From the NCBI GenBank assembly GCA_024636955.1, contig JAGXGB010000044.1:37652-101651 (forward strand): a DNA stretch of 64,000 nucleotides. Direction: 5' to 3'. A model generated the notes under the pieces. It made no database searches. It saw only the letters and a list, made by a program, of their open reading frames with translations, and was not told the origin of the DNA. Made by a program: the position numbers and the translations under genes. Position 1 is the first letter of the stretch. Each line of letters begins with the position of its first letter. Below, piece after piece: positions 52,275-61,190 of the stretch. This stretch comes from Bacteroidales bacterium (lineage in GTDB: Bacteria; Bacteroidota; Bacteroidia; Bacteroidales; Lentimicrobiaceae).

Positions 52275-52490
52275 ATGAACCCCATGTACACTCACAACAG
52301 GTTTTATACCAACCCATTCGCAAAGCACATCCAAAAACTTGAGCTTTTGAAAAGGCAATTGACTGCACGCCAGTCAACAGGCAATTCCCCTATTAAAGTG
52401 ACTCCTGAAGAGGAAGCGAAAGCTGATGAAGCATGTATTAAAATTCAAGTGGTTATTGACACTTTAAATGAAATGGATAAAGTAAAGTAG
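52275..52490 (+). CDS. Small hypothetical protein
   Basis: A 71-residue, mostly helical polypeptide (FAKHIQKLELLKRQLTARQS, PEEEAKADEACIKIQVVIDT). No motif is recognised. The good promoter immediately upstream and the clean start support expression. It is convergent with the zincin-like gene. Confidence 0.6.
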   Translation: MNPMYTHNRFYTNPFAKHIQKLELLKRQLTARQSTGNSPIKVTPEEEAKADEACIKIQVVIDTLNEMDKVK

Positions 52491-52525
52491 TTGAAGGGGT
52501 GACCTTTTTATAGCTTAAACATACG

Positions 52526-52539
52526 CCGGTTTTAACCGG
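52526..52539. terminator. Hairpin between convergent genes
   Basis: CCGGTTTTAACCGG has a six-base stem at the 3' end of the minus-strand gene at 52532 and 36 bases past the 52275 gene. A similar hairpin is at 28321. It lacks a U-run, so it is at most a weak bidirectional stop. Confidence 0.35.
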
Positions 52540-52861
52540 TGGTTGATGCGGTTTCATAGTTTCTGGCTTCTATTTCAAAAGGTACTGCAACAAATGCCTT
52601 TTTGAAATCACGGTACTTCATCAAGTTTACAGATAGATAAAAGAGGTAGTGTAAAATCACTAATAGGCTTCCGTATTTTCTGAACTGGGCTATGTGGAGA
52701 AATTCGTGTGCGGGTAGTTTTTCCATTTTTGCCCTGCAATACATCGTTCGGCCGAAAACAAAAAAGTCAACTCCCATTTTTTGAGGAATCCTGTGATTTT
52801 CTTTAATAAAGAAGTCTTTGCCAGGCTGTAAATTCAGGGTATATTTTTTTTCAAAATTCAT
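52532..52861 (-). CDS. Small zincin-like protein with HExxH motif
   Basis: A 109-residue protein with AHEFLHIAQFRKYGSL (H51, E52, H55 in HEFLH), an HExxH-type zinc motif, followed by a hydrophobic helix LLVILHYLFYLSVNL and FVAVPFEIEARNYE, where E-x-E-A may supply the third ligand. It resembles short Bacteroidota DUFs of minimal zincin type. Peptidase activity is uncertain. It lies downstream of the seven-gene operon on the same strand (72 bases) and may be a tail gene of it. Confidence 0.6.
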   Translation of the reverse strand: MNFEKKYTLNLQPGKDFFIKENHRIPQKMGVDFFVFGRTMYCRAKMEKLPAHEFLHIAQFRKYGSLLVILHYLFYLSVNLMKYRDFKKAFVAVPFEIEARNYETASTTG

Positions 52862-52885
52862 TGGTTGCTGTTTAATTTACAAAAT

Positions 52886-52951
52886 TCATTGTTTACTGCT
52901 CCGCTTAAATTCAGATTGTATTTTTTCCAGTCATCATTGTTTACTGCTCCG
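52886..52951. repeat. Duplicated 18-base segment at the operon end
   Basis: TCATTGTTTACTGCTCCG occurs at 52886-52903 and 52934-52951, 48 bases apart. The second copy encodes the last codons (CGG AGC AGT AAA CAA stop) of the radical SAM gene, so the first is a copy of its 3' end. Confidence 0.7.
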
Positions 52952-54196
52952 TTTTACTTTAATTTTTTTGAATAGATCAATTGGCTCCATCTTTGAAAAT
53001 TCGGGCCAAAGTTCGAGCGTCTCTTCGGGAGGAAGCAAGTGTGTTTTAGAACTGTTTATTTTGTCGCTTAAGGTATGTACTACACATTCGCGAACCGGGT
53101 GTTCACACAAAGGAGTGAACTTATCCCATATTTCTTTAAATGTGTGCGTGTTAATGTTACCTAAACTGGCGTTCAGTAAAACGCAGGGTTGAACATCGCC
53201 TTTTGAATTGATATACACATTTTGCCCTGATGTTGCCATGCATCCAAATTTTTCCGGTTCTTCGTTGTACCAAGGCATCACGATGGCAATTTTACGGTTT
53301 GTTTTGTTTTGTTCCCTGTAATAATCAATCAGTAGTTGCTTGTCGGCTTTTGAAAGGAAAATATCTGATTTCCCATTTTCAATTGCCCTTCCAACGGGTC
53401 GTATTTCGTTGATTTGAATGGAATGTGCGCCAAGTGATTCAGCCAGATCAACCACTTTCTTATATTCTCCTGATCGGGCCATTTCGCCGGTTGTGCAACA
53501 CACCGCAGATACGTAAAAGTCCATTTTAGAGGCCTCTGAAATGGTAAAACAGGCACTTTTAAAGGCTTGTTGATGCCGGCGTTGTTCATTGTGTATTTGC
53601 TCATTAGAATGATCTATACTCACACAAATTCCTTCCAAACCCGCTTCCTTTAAGATTTTTAATCGCTCGGTTGTAACACCGACTCCTGATGTAAAAATTC
53701 GAGTATCCATCTTTAGTTTGGCGCTTTTTATAAAATCAACCAAATCGTCAAAACGGCTCATTGGTTCACCTCCTACAAAAAAAAGCACTAAAAATTCAGC
53801 ATCGGTGATATCGTCAATGGCTTCCAAAACCTTCTCTTTTGAAAGATCGGCACTTCTGTCCTGTGTGTTTTTTACATGACAATGAAAACACTCGCAGGGA
53901 CAAACATTTGTAATTGAAATTTGCGCGTAATTTGGTTTCAGGGGATATTGCCGCACGCTGTTATTTTCAAGCATTCTTCTGAAATACTTACCAGGGAAGT
54001 AAGGTGCAAAAGGATTGACAAAATACTTCCTTCCCACTTTGGCATATTTGGCATCTTTAAACATCGCTGAAATAATAAACTGTTTTCTGATGGTGTAAAA
54101 GAAGGTTCCTACCGACATTTTAAAAGAAATCAGCGATAATAAATTATGACTTAAAATAAAGACGAGCATTCTTATTTTCAACAATTTCTTACTCAT
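52934..54196 (-). CDS. Radical SAM enzyme with SPASM-like C-terminus
   Basis: A 420-residue protein. The first 60 residues are basic and hydrophobic (membrane-near). The radical SAM cluster motif is CPCECFHC (C99-x3-C103-x2-C106), followed by VLFFVGGEPMSRFDDLVDFI and the glycine-rich SAM region. The C-terminal part has CMATSGQNVYINSKGDVQPC, a SPASM-type auxiliary cluster site. It is the last gene of the seven-gene operon, so it likely performs a radical-based modification of the product made by the upstream genes. The specific reaction is unknown. Confidence 0.88.
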   Translation of the reverse strand: MSKKLLKIRMLVFILSHNLLSLISFKMSVGTFFYTIRKQFIISAMFKDAKYAKVGRKYFVNPFAPYFPGKYFRRMLENNSVRQYPLKPNYAQISITNVCPCECFHCHVKNTQDRSADLSKEKVLEAIDDITDAEFLVLFFVGGEPMSRFDDLVDFIKSAKLKMDTRIFTSGVGVTTERLKILKEAGLEGICVSIDHSNEQIHNEQRRHQQAFKSACFTISEASKMDFYVSAVCCTTGEMARSGEYKKVVDLAESLGAHSIQINEIRPVGRAIENGKSDIFLSKADKQLLIDYYREQNKTNRKIAIVMPWYNEEPEKFGCMATSGQNVYINSKGDVQPCVLLNASLGNINTHTFKEIWDKFTPLCEHPVRECVVHTLSDKINSSKTHLLPPEETLELWPEFSKMEPIDLFKKIKVKRSSKQ

Positions 54197-54230
54197 ACAG
54201 AACTGTTTTGGTTTTTATCTGCCTTTCCGG

Positions 54231-55232
54231 CTAAGATGGTTGCTTCGGTTGACTGGTTTGGTTATTATCTACTTTCTCGCATACGATGGTTTGCATCGAC
54301 AGATTTAAGTACTTCTGAAAAAGTAAAATGGGTGTTAAGATCAACTGTCCCACGAAGTAAGGAAAAATGGCGCGGTTCAGATTGATGCCTTTGCCAAATA
54401 GCTTGAAATAAGTTCCGGCGAAAATATAAAAGTAGGGAGGAAAAGCGCCATACGGCATATATTTTACAATTTTAAACCCGTTCTTTTCCACCATTTGCAT
54501 GAAGGTTTTTTTGCTGTACATGGCAGTATGCTGGGGCGCCTGAACACCGGGCCATTTACTGCCGAAAAGTTTGTAGGTGAAACTATCAAACCTGGGAACT
54601 TCAATAATAAGTTTTCCCTCTTTTTTCAATACTTTTCCTGCCATTTGCAAGGATTTATTGGGGTCGTAGTCATGTTCCAGAAAGTGCCACATGGTAATTA
54701 AATCGTACCTCTCTTTTTGTATTTCCTGTTCATAGAATAAACCGGGGTAAAACTCTATTTTCTCAAAGCCGGGATAATCAAGATTCTCTTTAAAATCGAC
54801 ACCACTTATTTGACATTGGTGCTTTTGATGTATGTAAAGCAGAAAAGTTCCCACTGCACAACCCACATCAAGCACTTCAGTTTTCGAATTAAGACCGGCA
54901 TATTTTGAGACAAGCTTTTCCTTATCGTGGTCATGTTTATTCATCGCCCACTCGTATAGCGGAGTTAAAACTCCCCAGTTTGTTTTCTTGCGATGTGCAA
55001 TATATTCACTGTCGTAAAACGACTTGATCTGGTCAATGTGTATTCGCGGATTGTGATAGGCAAGTCCGCATTTATTACATGATACATATTGAAAGTTGCC
55101 CTCTTTGCCCGTTAAATCGTCTTCAGCTGCTAACAGAAAACTGGTATCATCGGCACCGCAATTGTAACAGTTCACCTTCTCAAATTTATAGTGAGCCGGA
55201 TTTGTAAGGGGTTTATCAGTGCTTTTGCTCAT
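54231..55232 (-). CDS. Class I SAM methyltransferase with N-terminal zinc ribbon
   Basis: A 333-residue protein. VNCYNCGADDTSFLLAAEDD and YVSCNKCGLAYHNPR form a C-x2-C...C-x2-C zinc ribbon at residues about 20-65. The methyltransferase core reads TEVLDVGCAVGTFLLYIHQK and YDLITMWHFLEHDYDP (Methyltransf_23 type). The C-terminal segment with FVGQLILTPILLFQKYLNLS is hydrophobic and may dock to the membrane. It is between the UbiA-like and radical SAM genes (34-base gap). Confidence 0.88.
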   Translation of the reverse strand: MSKSTDKPLTNPAHYKFEKVNCYNCGADDTSFLLAAEDDLTGKEGNFQYVSCNKCGLAYHNPRIHIDQIKSFYDSEYIAHRKKTNWGVLTPLYEWAMNKHDHDKEKLVSKYAGLNSKTEVLDVGCAVGTFLLYIHQKHQCQISGVDFKENLDYPGFEKIEFYPGLFYEQEIQKERYDLITMWHFLEHDYDPNKSLQMAGKVLKKEGKLIIEVPRFDSFTYKLFGSKWPGVQAPQHTAMYSKKTFMQMVEKNGFKIVKYMPYGAFPPYFYIFAGTYFKLFGKGINLNRAIFPYFVGQLILTPILLFQKYLNLSMQTIVCEKVDNNQTSQPKQPS

Positions 55233-55248
55233 TTTGATAATATTAAAT

Positions 55249-55848
55249 CTACGATATGCAGTACTGGGAAAATAACATCAGGATTCCGGTTATTAAAACT
55301 AACAAAATTTTATATTTAAGCGAATCGGTTGATTTTTTTACCTCGATAAAATCAATGGTCAGCATCATAAAAAAAGCTCCTGCCGACAAAAACAATATCT
55401 GGTTTGATAACGAGAATTGTGAAATACACCATATTAATACCGGATATTTTAACAGGGGAATAATTGTCATAATAGGTTTTACCTTGAAAAACAGCAAGTA
55501 TAAAACAGATGAAACAAGGAATAAAATCAGAATTGTTATTGCATAATTCCATGAAAACAGGAACAGACCACCCATATAAACAGTGAAAACGATGGCAGTT
55601 AAAACAATAAAGCTTTTAAAATTCTCCGGTAACAGATAAGTCCTTTGCGGATGATCGATTCTATCCAGATAAAATGACCACATGTCATCGAGCAGGCGAA
55701 ATGCAAACAGAGAAGCAAAGATAAAAATGAAATTACCGGCAATAATGCGCCATTCCGGAATTTCTGTTACACTTAGCAAAACCAGTAAACCGGCAAAACC
55801 GGCGAATTTCAGAATTTTAAATCTCGTTGAAATGTATTGAATAACCAT
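55249..55848 (-). CDS. UbiA-like membrane protein (short)
   Basis: A 199-residue protein with about six hydrophobic helices. FRLLDDMWSFYLDRIDHPQR (residues 50-69) aligns with the UbiA first Asp-rich motif 'NDYFDRKIDRINRPNR', but the second Asp is Ser. A second acidic region (LTIDFIEVKKSTD) stands where the second motif would be. The protein is far shorter than UbiA enzymes (about 280-300 residues). A prenyltransferase or prenyl-lipid-handling role is possible by context; catalysis is doubtful. Confidence 0.6.
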   Translation of the reverse strand: MVIQYISTRFKILKFAGFAGLLVLLSVTEIPEWRIIAGNFIFIFASLFAFRLLDDMWSFYLDRIDHPQRTYLLPENFKSFIVLTAIVFTVYMGGLFLFSWNYAITILILFLVSSVLYLLFFKVKPIMTIIPLLKYPVLIWCISQFSLSNQILFLSAGAFFMMLTIDFIEVKKSTDSLKYKILLVLITGILMLFSQYCIS

Positions 55849-55887
55849 GTGATTAGACTATTAGAATTTTTCCAAGATCGCCATCTT

Positions 55888-58323
55888 CTATATTATTTGC
55901 ACTTTTCCAAGATCGCCATCCAGGATCACCTCATCATTATCTTTTAAAATTTCAGTAATATTTTCAATTCCTAAAACTGCGGGGATTCCAAATTCCCGTG
56001 CAACAATTGCACCATGTGAAAGTGCTCCGCCCCGTTCAACAATCAATCCTCCAATTATGGGGAAAACCATGGCCCATCCGGGATCAGTTTGTTTTGTTAC
56101 CAGTATTTCGCCGGCTTTAATTTTTTCAGCTTCTAAAACCGACCCAAGCACTTTTACCCTTGCTCTTATTTTTCCTCCGCTTGCGGCCAAACCTGTAAAT
56201 GCTTTTCCAGCTATTTCTTTTACAAGGTAATCATCCACTTTTTTCGGGCGTTCACCAAAACCGGTTTCAAAACTTTCGGGATATGTTCTTGCCGATTCTG
56301 CTTTATAATTCTCCTTCCGGATCGCAATAATCTCCCTGAAATTATCGGTGAACATACTGGAAGAAGCAAGCAGTGAACCAATTTCCTTATATTCCAGAAA
56401 GAGTATGTCTTTTTGATTTTCTATCAACCCCTTGTTCTCAAAAGCAGTTCCTATCTGGAAAACCACTTTTTTGAAATTGTAATACATCTGGGCCTGTTTA
56501 TACCGAACTCTTTCGCGGCTTAAAATTGCATTCCGGCATAAATGTGAAAGAAGAATTAATGCAGCGGTCTCAACAATAGACAGGGGAAATAAAATGTGCC
56601 TTTTCAGGAATATCTTTTTTATGGAAGCCTTCATTAACATGTGTCTTTCATCATTCATTTTCGAAATGGAGACTTCGGGATCTTCCTGACCATACTTAAA
56701 ATATAATTGCAATAATTCGATAAATTTCCGGGGCGATTCAATATAGTTTTCGGTAGTAAACATCAGCTCTCCGGAGCATCTGAACCCCCAGTTTTTTAAA
56801 TAATTTTCAACCAGTTTATTTACCTCTTTCCAATCCGGAGCATTTGAAATGTACGCAAGCACCAATTCGGAATTGTTGTTGACAAAAAATTCCTTTCCAT
56901 CCCTGATCTTTTCTATCTCCTTCAATATTTCCCAGGAGGAAAAAAGGGGTTGATTACTTATTAATCCGGGAATTGCCTGAATCAAACCATTATGAACGCC
57001 AACATGATCAGCACCATAAATTCGTTTGGTAAAACTGCCCAGTAATTTGTAATGGATCATACTGAACATATCGGCCAAACTGGCGTGATACCATTGATAG
57101 AACCTCAAATCGAGAAATTCATAAAAGCACAAAGAGAGTTCCTTTAATCCTTTTGCATCATCAACCTTTTTGGCATAACCGGTAACTTTAGTTTCAATCT
57201 CTTTTACATGTGATGCCAGTGAAAAATTAAGCAATATCAGTCGTATTCCCAATTGCAAAATCGATTGTTTTTTACTGAAATCTTTGGAAGATGCATCCTC
57301 AATCTTGTACCCGACAAATTTGTTAAACGCATCCTGAAAATAGGATTTGTAAGGCGATGCAGCAATAATATTGTGGATGCTGGTCATGTTGTAATAAATC
57401 ATATTCCCAAACACGCCAACCGTATTGCTGAAATCGTATTCAAGGTTCCGGATGGATTCTTTTCCAAGCTTTAAGATTACGGAAAGATTTTTAAAATAGT
57501 GGTAATACGAATCGCGGGCAATGGAGTATAATAAAGGGGAGATGGGCGTTGGATAGTTTTCGTTCAAATTGGTGTTGGTCCAGTGAATCCGTTCTTTTTC
57601 AACTATTTTTATGGGTCGCGCCTGCACAAAATGAAATTCATTTTGGCTGAACATCCATTCAATATCTAAGTGTTTCTTAAAGTTTTTCTTTAAATGGATA
57701 GCTGCGTTCAGCAAAGCTTTATGATTAAACGGGAGCGATACCTCTCCAATCAATTCCAAATCGCCATTGGTAGAAAATGATAAGGGAGTAACTTTCCCTG
57801 AAACCAAAGGCTCAGCACCGCCTTTAACATATTCAGTATAAGTATAATTTTTATTCTGTGGTGATTGTGTAAACAGAACTCCCGAATAATCGGCTTCAAC
57901 AAATTGCTGAATTACTACACCCATTTCCTGCAATTTATTTCCCGAAATTCTTTGATATGCTGCTGCACGTGAACTATTAATGCTATCCCAGCATTTTATT
58001 ATGCCTTCAATTACTGAGTTAATATTGTTTTCAACCACAAATGAGTCGAATTGTCCGGCAAAAGAGAAATCATCGGAATCTTCACCAATAGCCGAACTTC
58101 TCACAATTAACCGGCGTCCTTTTAGTATGGGCAACTTTTCTTCCAGTTCATTCATTAATTCGGGTGGAAATAGTTTCCTGGCAGCATAGTTTTCATACCC
58201 TTTTTTATGAATGGCAATTCCCCTGGGAACTTTTAATCCGAAAGAGTTAATTTTGGAAAGTCCTGAAGCTTTTCCTCCAAAATCTTTTTCAATCAGCAGG
58301 TCGGTCAATGGGAAAAGAAACAT
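55888..58323 (-). CDS. PEP-utilising phosphotransferase (PPDK/rifampin-phosphotransferase-like)
   Basis: An 811-residue protein with an N-terminal ATP-grasp-type PPDK_N domain (FGGKASGLSKINSFGLKVPR, RRLIVRSSAIGEDSDDFSFA, GVVIQQFVEADYSGVLFTQS), a large middle domain and a C-terminal phospho-His swivelling domain (ERGGALSHGAIVAREFGIPA, catalytic H770). The order matches rifampin phosphotransferase and differs from PEP synthase, which carries a PEP-binding barrel after the His domain. It presumably transfers phosphate from ATP to a small alcohol substrate via the His. Within this operon the substrate may be a lipid or isoprenoid precursor, which is inference. Confidence 0.85.
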   Translation of the reverse strand: MFLFPLTDLLIEKDFGGKASGLSKINSFGLKVPRGIAIHKKGYENYAARKLFPPELMNELEEKLPILKGRRLIVRSSAIGEDSDDFSFAGQFDSFVVENNINSVIEGIIKCWDSINSSRAAAYQRISGNKLQEMGVVIQQFVEADYSGVLFTQSPQNKNYTYTEYVKGGAEPLVSGKVTPLSFSTNGDLELIGEVSLPFNHKALLNAAIHLKKNFKKHLDIEWMFSQNEFHFVQARPIKIVEKERIHWTNTNLNENYPTPISPLLYSIARDSYYHYFKNLSVILKLGKESIRNLEYDFSNTVGVFGNMIYYNMTSIHNIIAASPYKSYFQDAFNKFVGYKIEDASSKDFSKKQSILQLGIRLILLNFSLASHVKEIETKVTGYAKKVDDAKGLKELSLCFYEFLDLRFYQWYHASLADMFSMIHYKLLGSFTKRIYGADHVGVHNGLIQAIPGLISNQPLFSSWEILKEIEKIRDGKEFFVNNNSELVLAYISNAPDWKEVNKLVENYLKNWGFRCSGELMFTTENYIESPRKFIELLQLYFKYGQEDPEVSISKMNDERHMLMKASIKKIFLKRHILFPLSIVETAALILLSHLCRNAILSRERVRYKQAQMYYNFKKVVFQIGTAFENKGLIENQKDILFLEYKEIGSLLASSSMFTDNFREIIAIRKENYKAESARTYPESFETGFGERPKKVDDYLVKEIAGKAFTGLAASGGKIRARVKVLGSVLEAEKIKAGEILVTKQTDPGWAMVFPIIGGLIVERGGALSHGAIVAREFGIPAVLGIENITEILKDNDEVILDGDLGKVQII

Positions 58324-58325
58324 GA

Positions 58326-58850
58326 TTATATCGACTTTTTTAACTTCGTTAGTACAAGTAAATAAGAAATGCTGATGTGCAACAAAAACGAAACCATGAA
58401 TAATACTGCAATGATCCTCAGGTCAGTGTTCGTTGCAAAGTAGTAAAATATGCAGGCGCCAATCAGTGAATCTGTTTTGTCAATGATAAGCTGAAAAATT
58501 CTGCTATTTTCTGCTGATTCTCCGGGTGCAATCCCCTGTCTTCTTTTCAAATATGAATTCGGCAGTTCAGCCAGCATATATGCCAGTCCCAAACCCAAAC
58601 CAACTAAAAAATCGTTTAAATAATGTGTGTTAAATGGACCGATAAAAAGGCTTTCCAATAAACAAACGGTTCCCATGGCAAGAGGCAAAAACACGAATCC
58701 GCGTAAAGTCTTGTTTCTGCCAAACATTTCAACACTAACCGGCCTGGCCAAAAAAGAGAATAAATCCTTTTTAACGATAACCATGTGTGCAACATTTCCA
58801 ATGATGCCCGGAATCAGGAACATATATATATGCACTCTAAAGTCGTCCAT
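58326..58850 (-). CDS. CDP-archaeol synthase (CarS/DUF46)-like membrane protein
   Basis: A 174-residue protein with about five transmembrane helices. EMFGRNKTLRGFVFLPLAMG, ELPNSYLKRRQGIAPGESAE and QLIIDKTDSLIGACIFYY match the CarS (DUF46) core 'FGKNKTWRGF', 'NSFIKRRLGIKPGE' and 'LDQLDFVIGA'. CarS transfers CMP from CTP to a phosphatidic-acid-type ether lipid, the step that activates archaeal lipids; homologues occur in some FCB-group bacteria. It starts 14 bases inside the end of the HMG-CoA reductase fusion gene. The substrate in this organism is unverified. Confidence 0.75.
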   Translation of the reverse strand: MDDFRVHIYMFLIPGIIGNVAHMVIVKKDLFSFLARPVSVEMFGRNKTLRGFVFLPLAMGTVCLLESLFIGPFNTHYLNDFLVGLGLGLAYMLAELPNSYLKRRQGIAPGESAENSRIFQLIIDKTDSLIGACIFYYFATNTDLRIIAVLFMVSFLLHISISYLLVLTKLKKSI

Positions 58851-61185
58851 ATAATCCTTTTGATTCTTTGATTATTTTGTTGGCACAAATAAAAACGCGT
58901 TTAATGAAAGCGTAATTCAGCAAAGTATTTCCAGCCAGATAAAATGTTACCCGGGTAATTAAAAATTCGTAACCGGCAACAATAAAATCGTCAAGATAAG
59001 ACTTCCAATTGTATGGATTTTCGTTAATTTCCCTGATAAGTTCAAAGTGTTGTCTTAAAAGTTTTAATAACCGTTCAGGTTCAAAATCTTCTTCGAGCGA
59101 AAATGCAAGAAATTCAAAAATATCACGCTGCGGAATGTTTATTACCGCCAGTTCCCAATCATAAATACATACTCTGCCATCTTTTCTCACTCCAACATTC
59201 CGGGGATTAAAATCATTATGTAAGAGTGTTTTTTTCGATATTTTTATGGGAGGATTCTTTTCCCAACGTTCAATTACACTTGCTGTATCCTGAAATAAAT
59301 GGTCTAATTCCCACTCCTGATAATCCTTTTGGTTAATCTGATTGCTTTGCCGGTAAAATGGAAGACTTAAATTTGCATCAAAATGTAGAACTGAGCTTAA
59401 CTGATTTCTGTCGCATCCATTCAAATAAGCTTTATGCACCAGGTGAATTGAAGAAATGGCATCGGCAATTTTTTCATCTGTCCACTTATAAACCTCGTTC
59501 TCCGAATTGAAAATATCCATTGTTTCTTCGTCTAAGTATTCCAGCATAAAAAGAAAGATTTCCCTTTCTGAATTCATGATATCACCAAAAAAGCCGGGCA
59601 TGAAAGGATATTGAATACTTTTCAGGAACTTATAAACCTCAATTTCCTTGATATGGGAGTTTTTATATTCAAGATGCTCTTTATGCAAAATCAAATTATC
59701 GGCCAGCCCGGAGCTAATGTTGGATGCCATAAAATGTAATCCCTCCATTACCTCATCATCAAGCGGTTTGCTTTTAATTAATGCTTTTCCTGAACCTCCG
59801 TTTTCAGTAACGATATTAATTGGAATAAATCCGAGCACTTTTTTCGATATCCGTTTTACCAAATTGGTTAGAATTCCATTATCAATATTATCGTGGACTA
59901 ATATATCGACAGACCTAATTGCCTGTCCCTGTATTTCTGAAAGATGATCTTTTATAAATTCGGTGGTTACATCTGATCTTAATAGCCAGTTAATGGTTTT
60001 GTTTTTACCTAATTTCTGATGGGCACGGGCAAATTGTCCACTGGCCAGTGCAGCAATCGTTGAAACTTCAAGCGATAAAGCAAACCCTGCAATCAGTTTC
60101 GCAAAACGTTCAAGTTTCCCTTTCCCGCAACAATTCATGAGGTTAAGAACACTTTGGGCAACAGGCAGATTAGTACCTCCGCCCACTGTTCCAATTACCA
60201 GTGCAGGAATCGTTACTGATACATAAAGTCCGCCGTCAATTTTTTCTATCTGGGTAATACCCAGCGATGATTCATGAATGCTTGCCAAATCCTGACCGGT
60301 AGCTGCAAAAATACCGGCAATTACATTGGCAATATTGGCCGTACCTCCAACAACTCCGTCGAGTCGTGAAATTGCCATGGTATGATTGTAATACTTAACC
60401 ATCTCGGCGGAACTGGTACGAAGCGTCTTTTCAATAACCGCATCTGATAAAAAACACTCGCAGGTCACATGCACGCCTCTTCCATTCAGCAGTGAATAAA
60501 ATGAAACTTTCTTATCCGACGAGCCATTTCCATCCACATAAAACTGCTCTATCTTCACATCGCTTTCGTTGTGAAAAAATTCTTCAATCCACAAACAAGC
60601 CTGCCAGGTGCAATGAGTTACCATATTTTGCCCCGAGGCATCGCTCGTTGAATAAATAAATTTCAAATTGGTGAGATTCCCAATGATAAACGATTTAATT
60701 TCCAACAGTTCAGCATGATTAGAATAATAAGCTGCATGCTTTTTTATCCTGTTAAAATTAATTTTAATCCATTTCTCAAATTCAACTGCATCGGCCAGGT
60801 TTTTAAATGTAAACAAGGGCGAACGCAGCATTTTCTGATGAACAAAATGGGCACTAAATCCCCCGCATTCACTAATGGCTTTTGCGCCCCGGTTAATACT
60901 CGCAACCAATGCCCCTTCAGTAGTACATATTCCGGTATACACCCATTCTGTTTTTTCTTTATCTGTTTTAAATAACAGAGGGCCGGCAAGTCCCATTGGT
61001 ATTTCAGTGGTGCCAATAAAACTTTCTATGTTATTTTGAACCTGGTCAAGCGTAATATTTGTTGAAATGATAGGTTCAGGATTTTCCAGGAGTGTTCTGA
61101 AAAAATCCAACCGCAACTCATGGGCAGCCTGGCTCATCATTCCACGACCGGGTGGATAATTATACTTTTGTTTCTCAATAATCAT
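58837..61185 (-). CDS. HMG-CoA reductase (class I type) fused to aminoglycoside-phosphotransferase-like kinase
   Basis: A 782-residue fusion. Residues 1-405 are HMG-CoA reductase: IPMGLAGPL, CTTEGALVAS (E90), DASGQNMVTHCTWQA, SDKKVSFYSLLNGRG (K225), GQDLASIHESS (D299), IGTVGGGTNLPVA and ASGQFARAHQKLGKNK (H389). All four catalytic residues are present. From about 480 on is a kinase-like half with TLLHNDFNPRNVGV (H656, D658, N663) and VCIYDWELA (D676), the Brenner motif and metal site of APH-type kinases. HMGR makes mevalonate; the kinase substrate is unknown, perhaps a sugar or isoprenoid alcohol. I did not recognise this fusion from common genomes. Confidence 0.88.
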   Translation of the reverse strand: MIIEKQKYNYPPGRGMMSQAAHELRLDFFRTLLENPEPIISTNITLDQVQNNIESFIGTTEIPMGLAGPLLFKTDKEKTEWVYTGICTTEGALVASINRGAKAISECGGFSAHFVHQKMLRSPLFTFKNLADAVEFEKWIKINFNRIKKHAAYYSNHAELLEIKSFIIGNLTNLKFIYSTSDASGQNMVTHCTWQACLWIEEFFHNESDVKIEQFYVDGNGSSDKKVSFYSLLNGRGVHVTCECFLSDAVIEKTLRTSSAEMVKYYNHTMAISRLDGVVGGTANIANVIAGIFAATGQDLASIHESSLGITQIEKIDGGLYVSVTIPALVIGTVGGGTNLPVAQSVLNLMNCCGKGKLERFAKLIAGFALSLEVSTIAALASGQFARAHQKLGKNKTINWLLRSDVTTEFIKDHLSEIQGQAIRSVDILVHDNIDNGILTNLVKRISKKVLGFIPINIVTENGGSGKALIKSKPLDDEVMEGLHFMASNISSGLADNLILHKEHLEYKNSHIKEIEVYKFLKSIQYPFMPGFFGDIMNSEREIFLFMLEYLDEETMDIFNSENEVYKWTDEKIADAISSIHLVHKAYLNGCDRNQLSSVLHFDANLSLPFYRQSNQINQKDYQEWELDHLFQDTASVIERWEKNPPIKISKKTLLHNDFNPRNVGVRKDGRVCIYDWELAVINIPQRDIFEFLAFSLEEDFEPERLLKLLRQHFELIREINENPYNWKSYLDDFIVAGYEFLITRVTFYLAGNTLLNYAFIKRVFICANKIIKESKGLYGRL

Positions 61186-61190
61186 AGAAG

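Noticed and set aside
58837..61185. Loss of the HMG-CoA reductase catalytic Lys, suspected because His follows DASGQNMVT
   Set aside because: On alignment by eye the catalytic Lys corresponds to the SDKK segment (K225), which is present.
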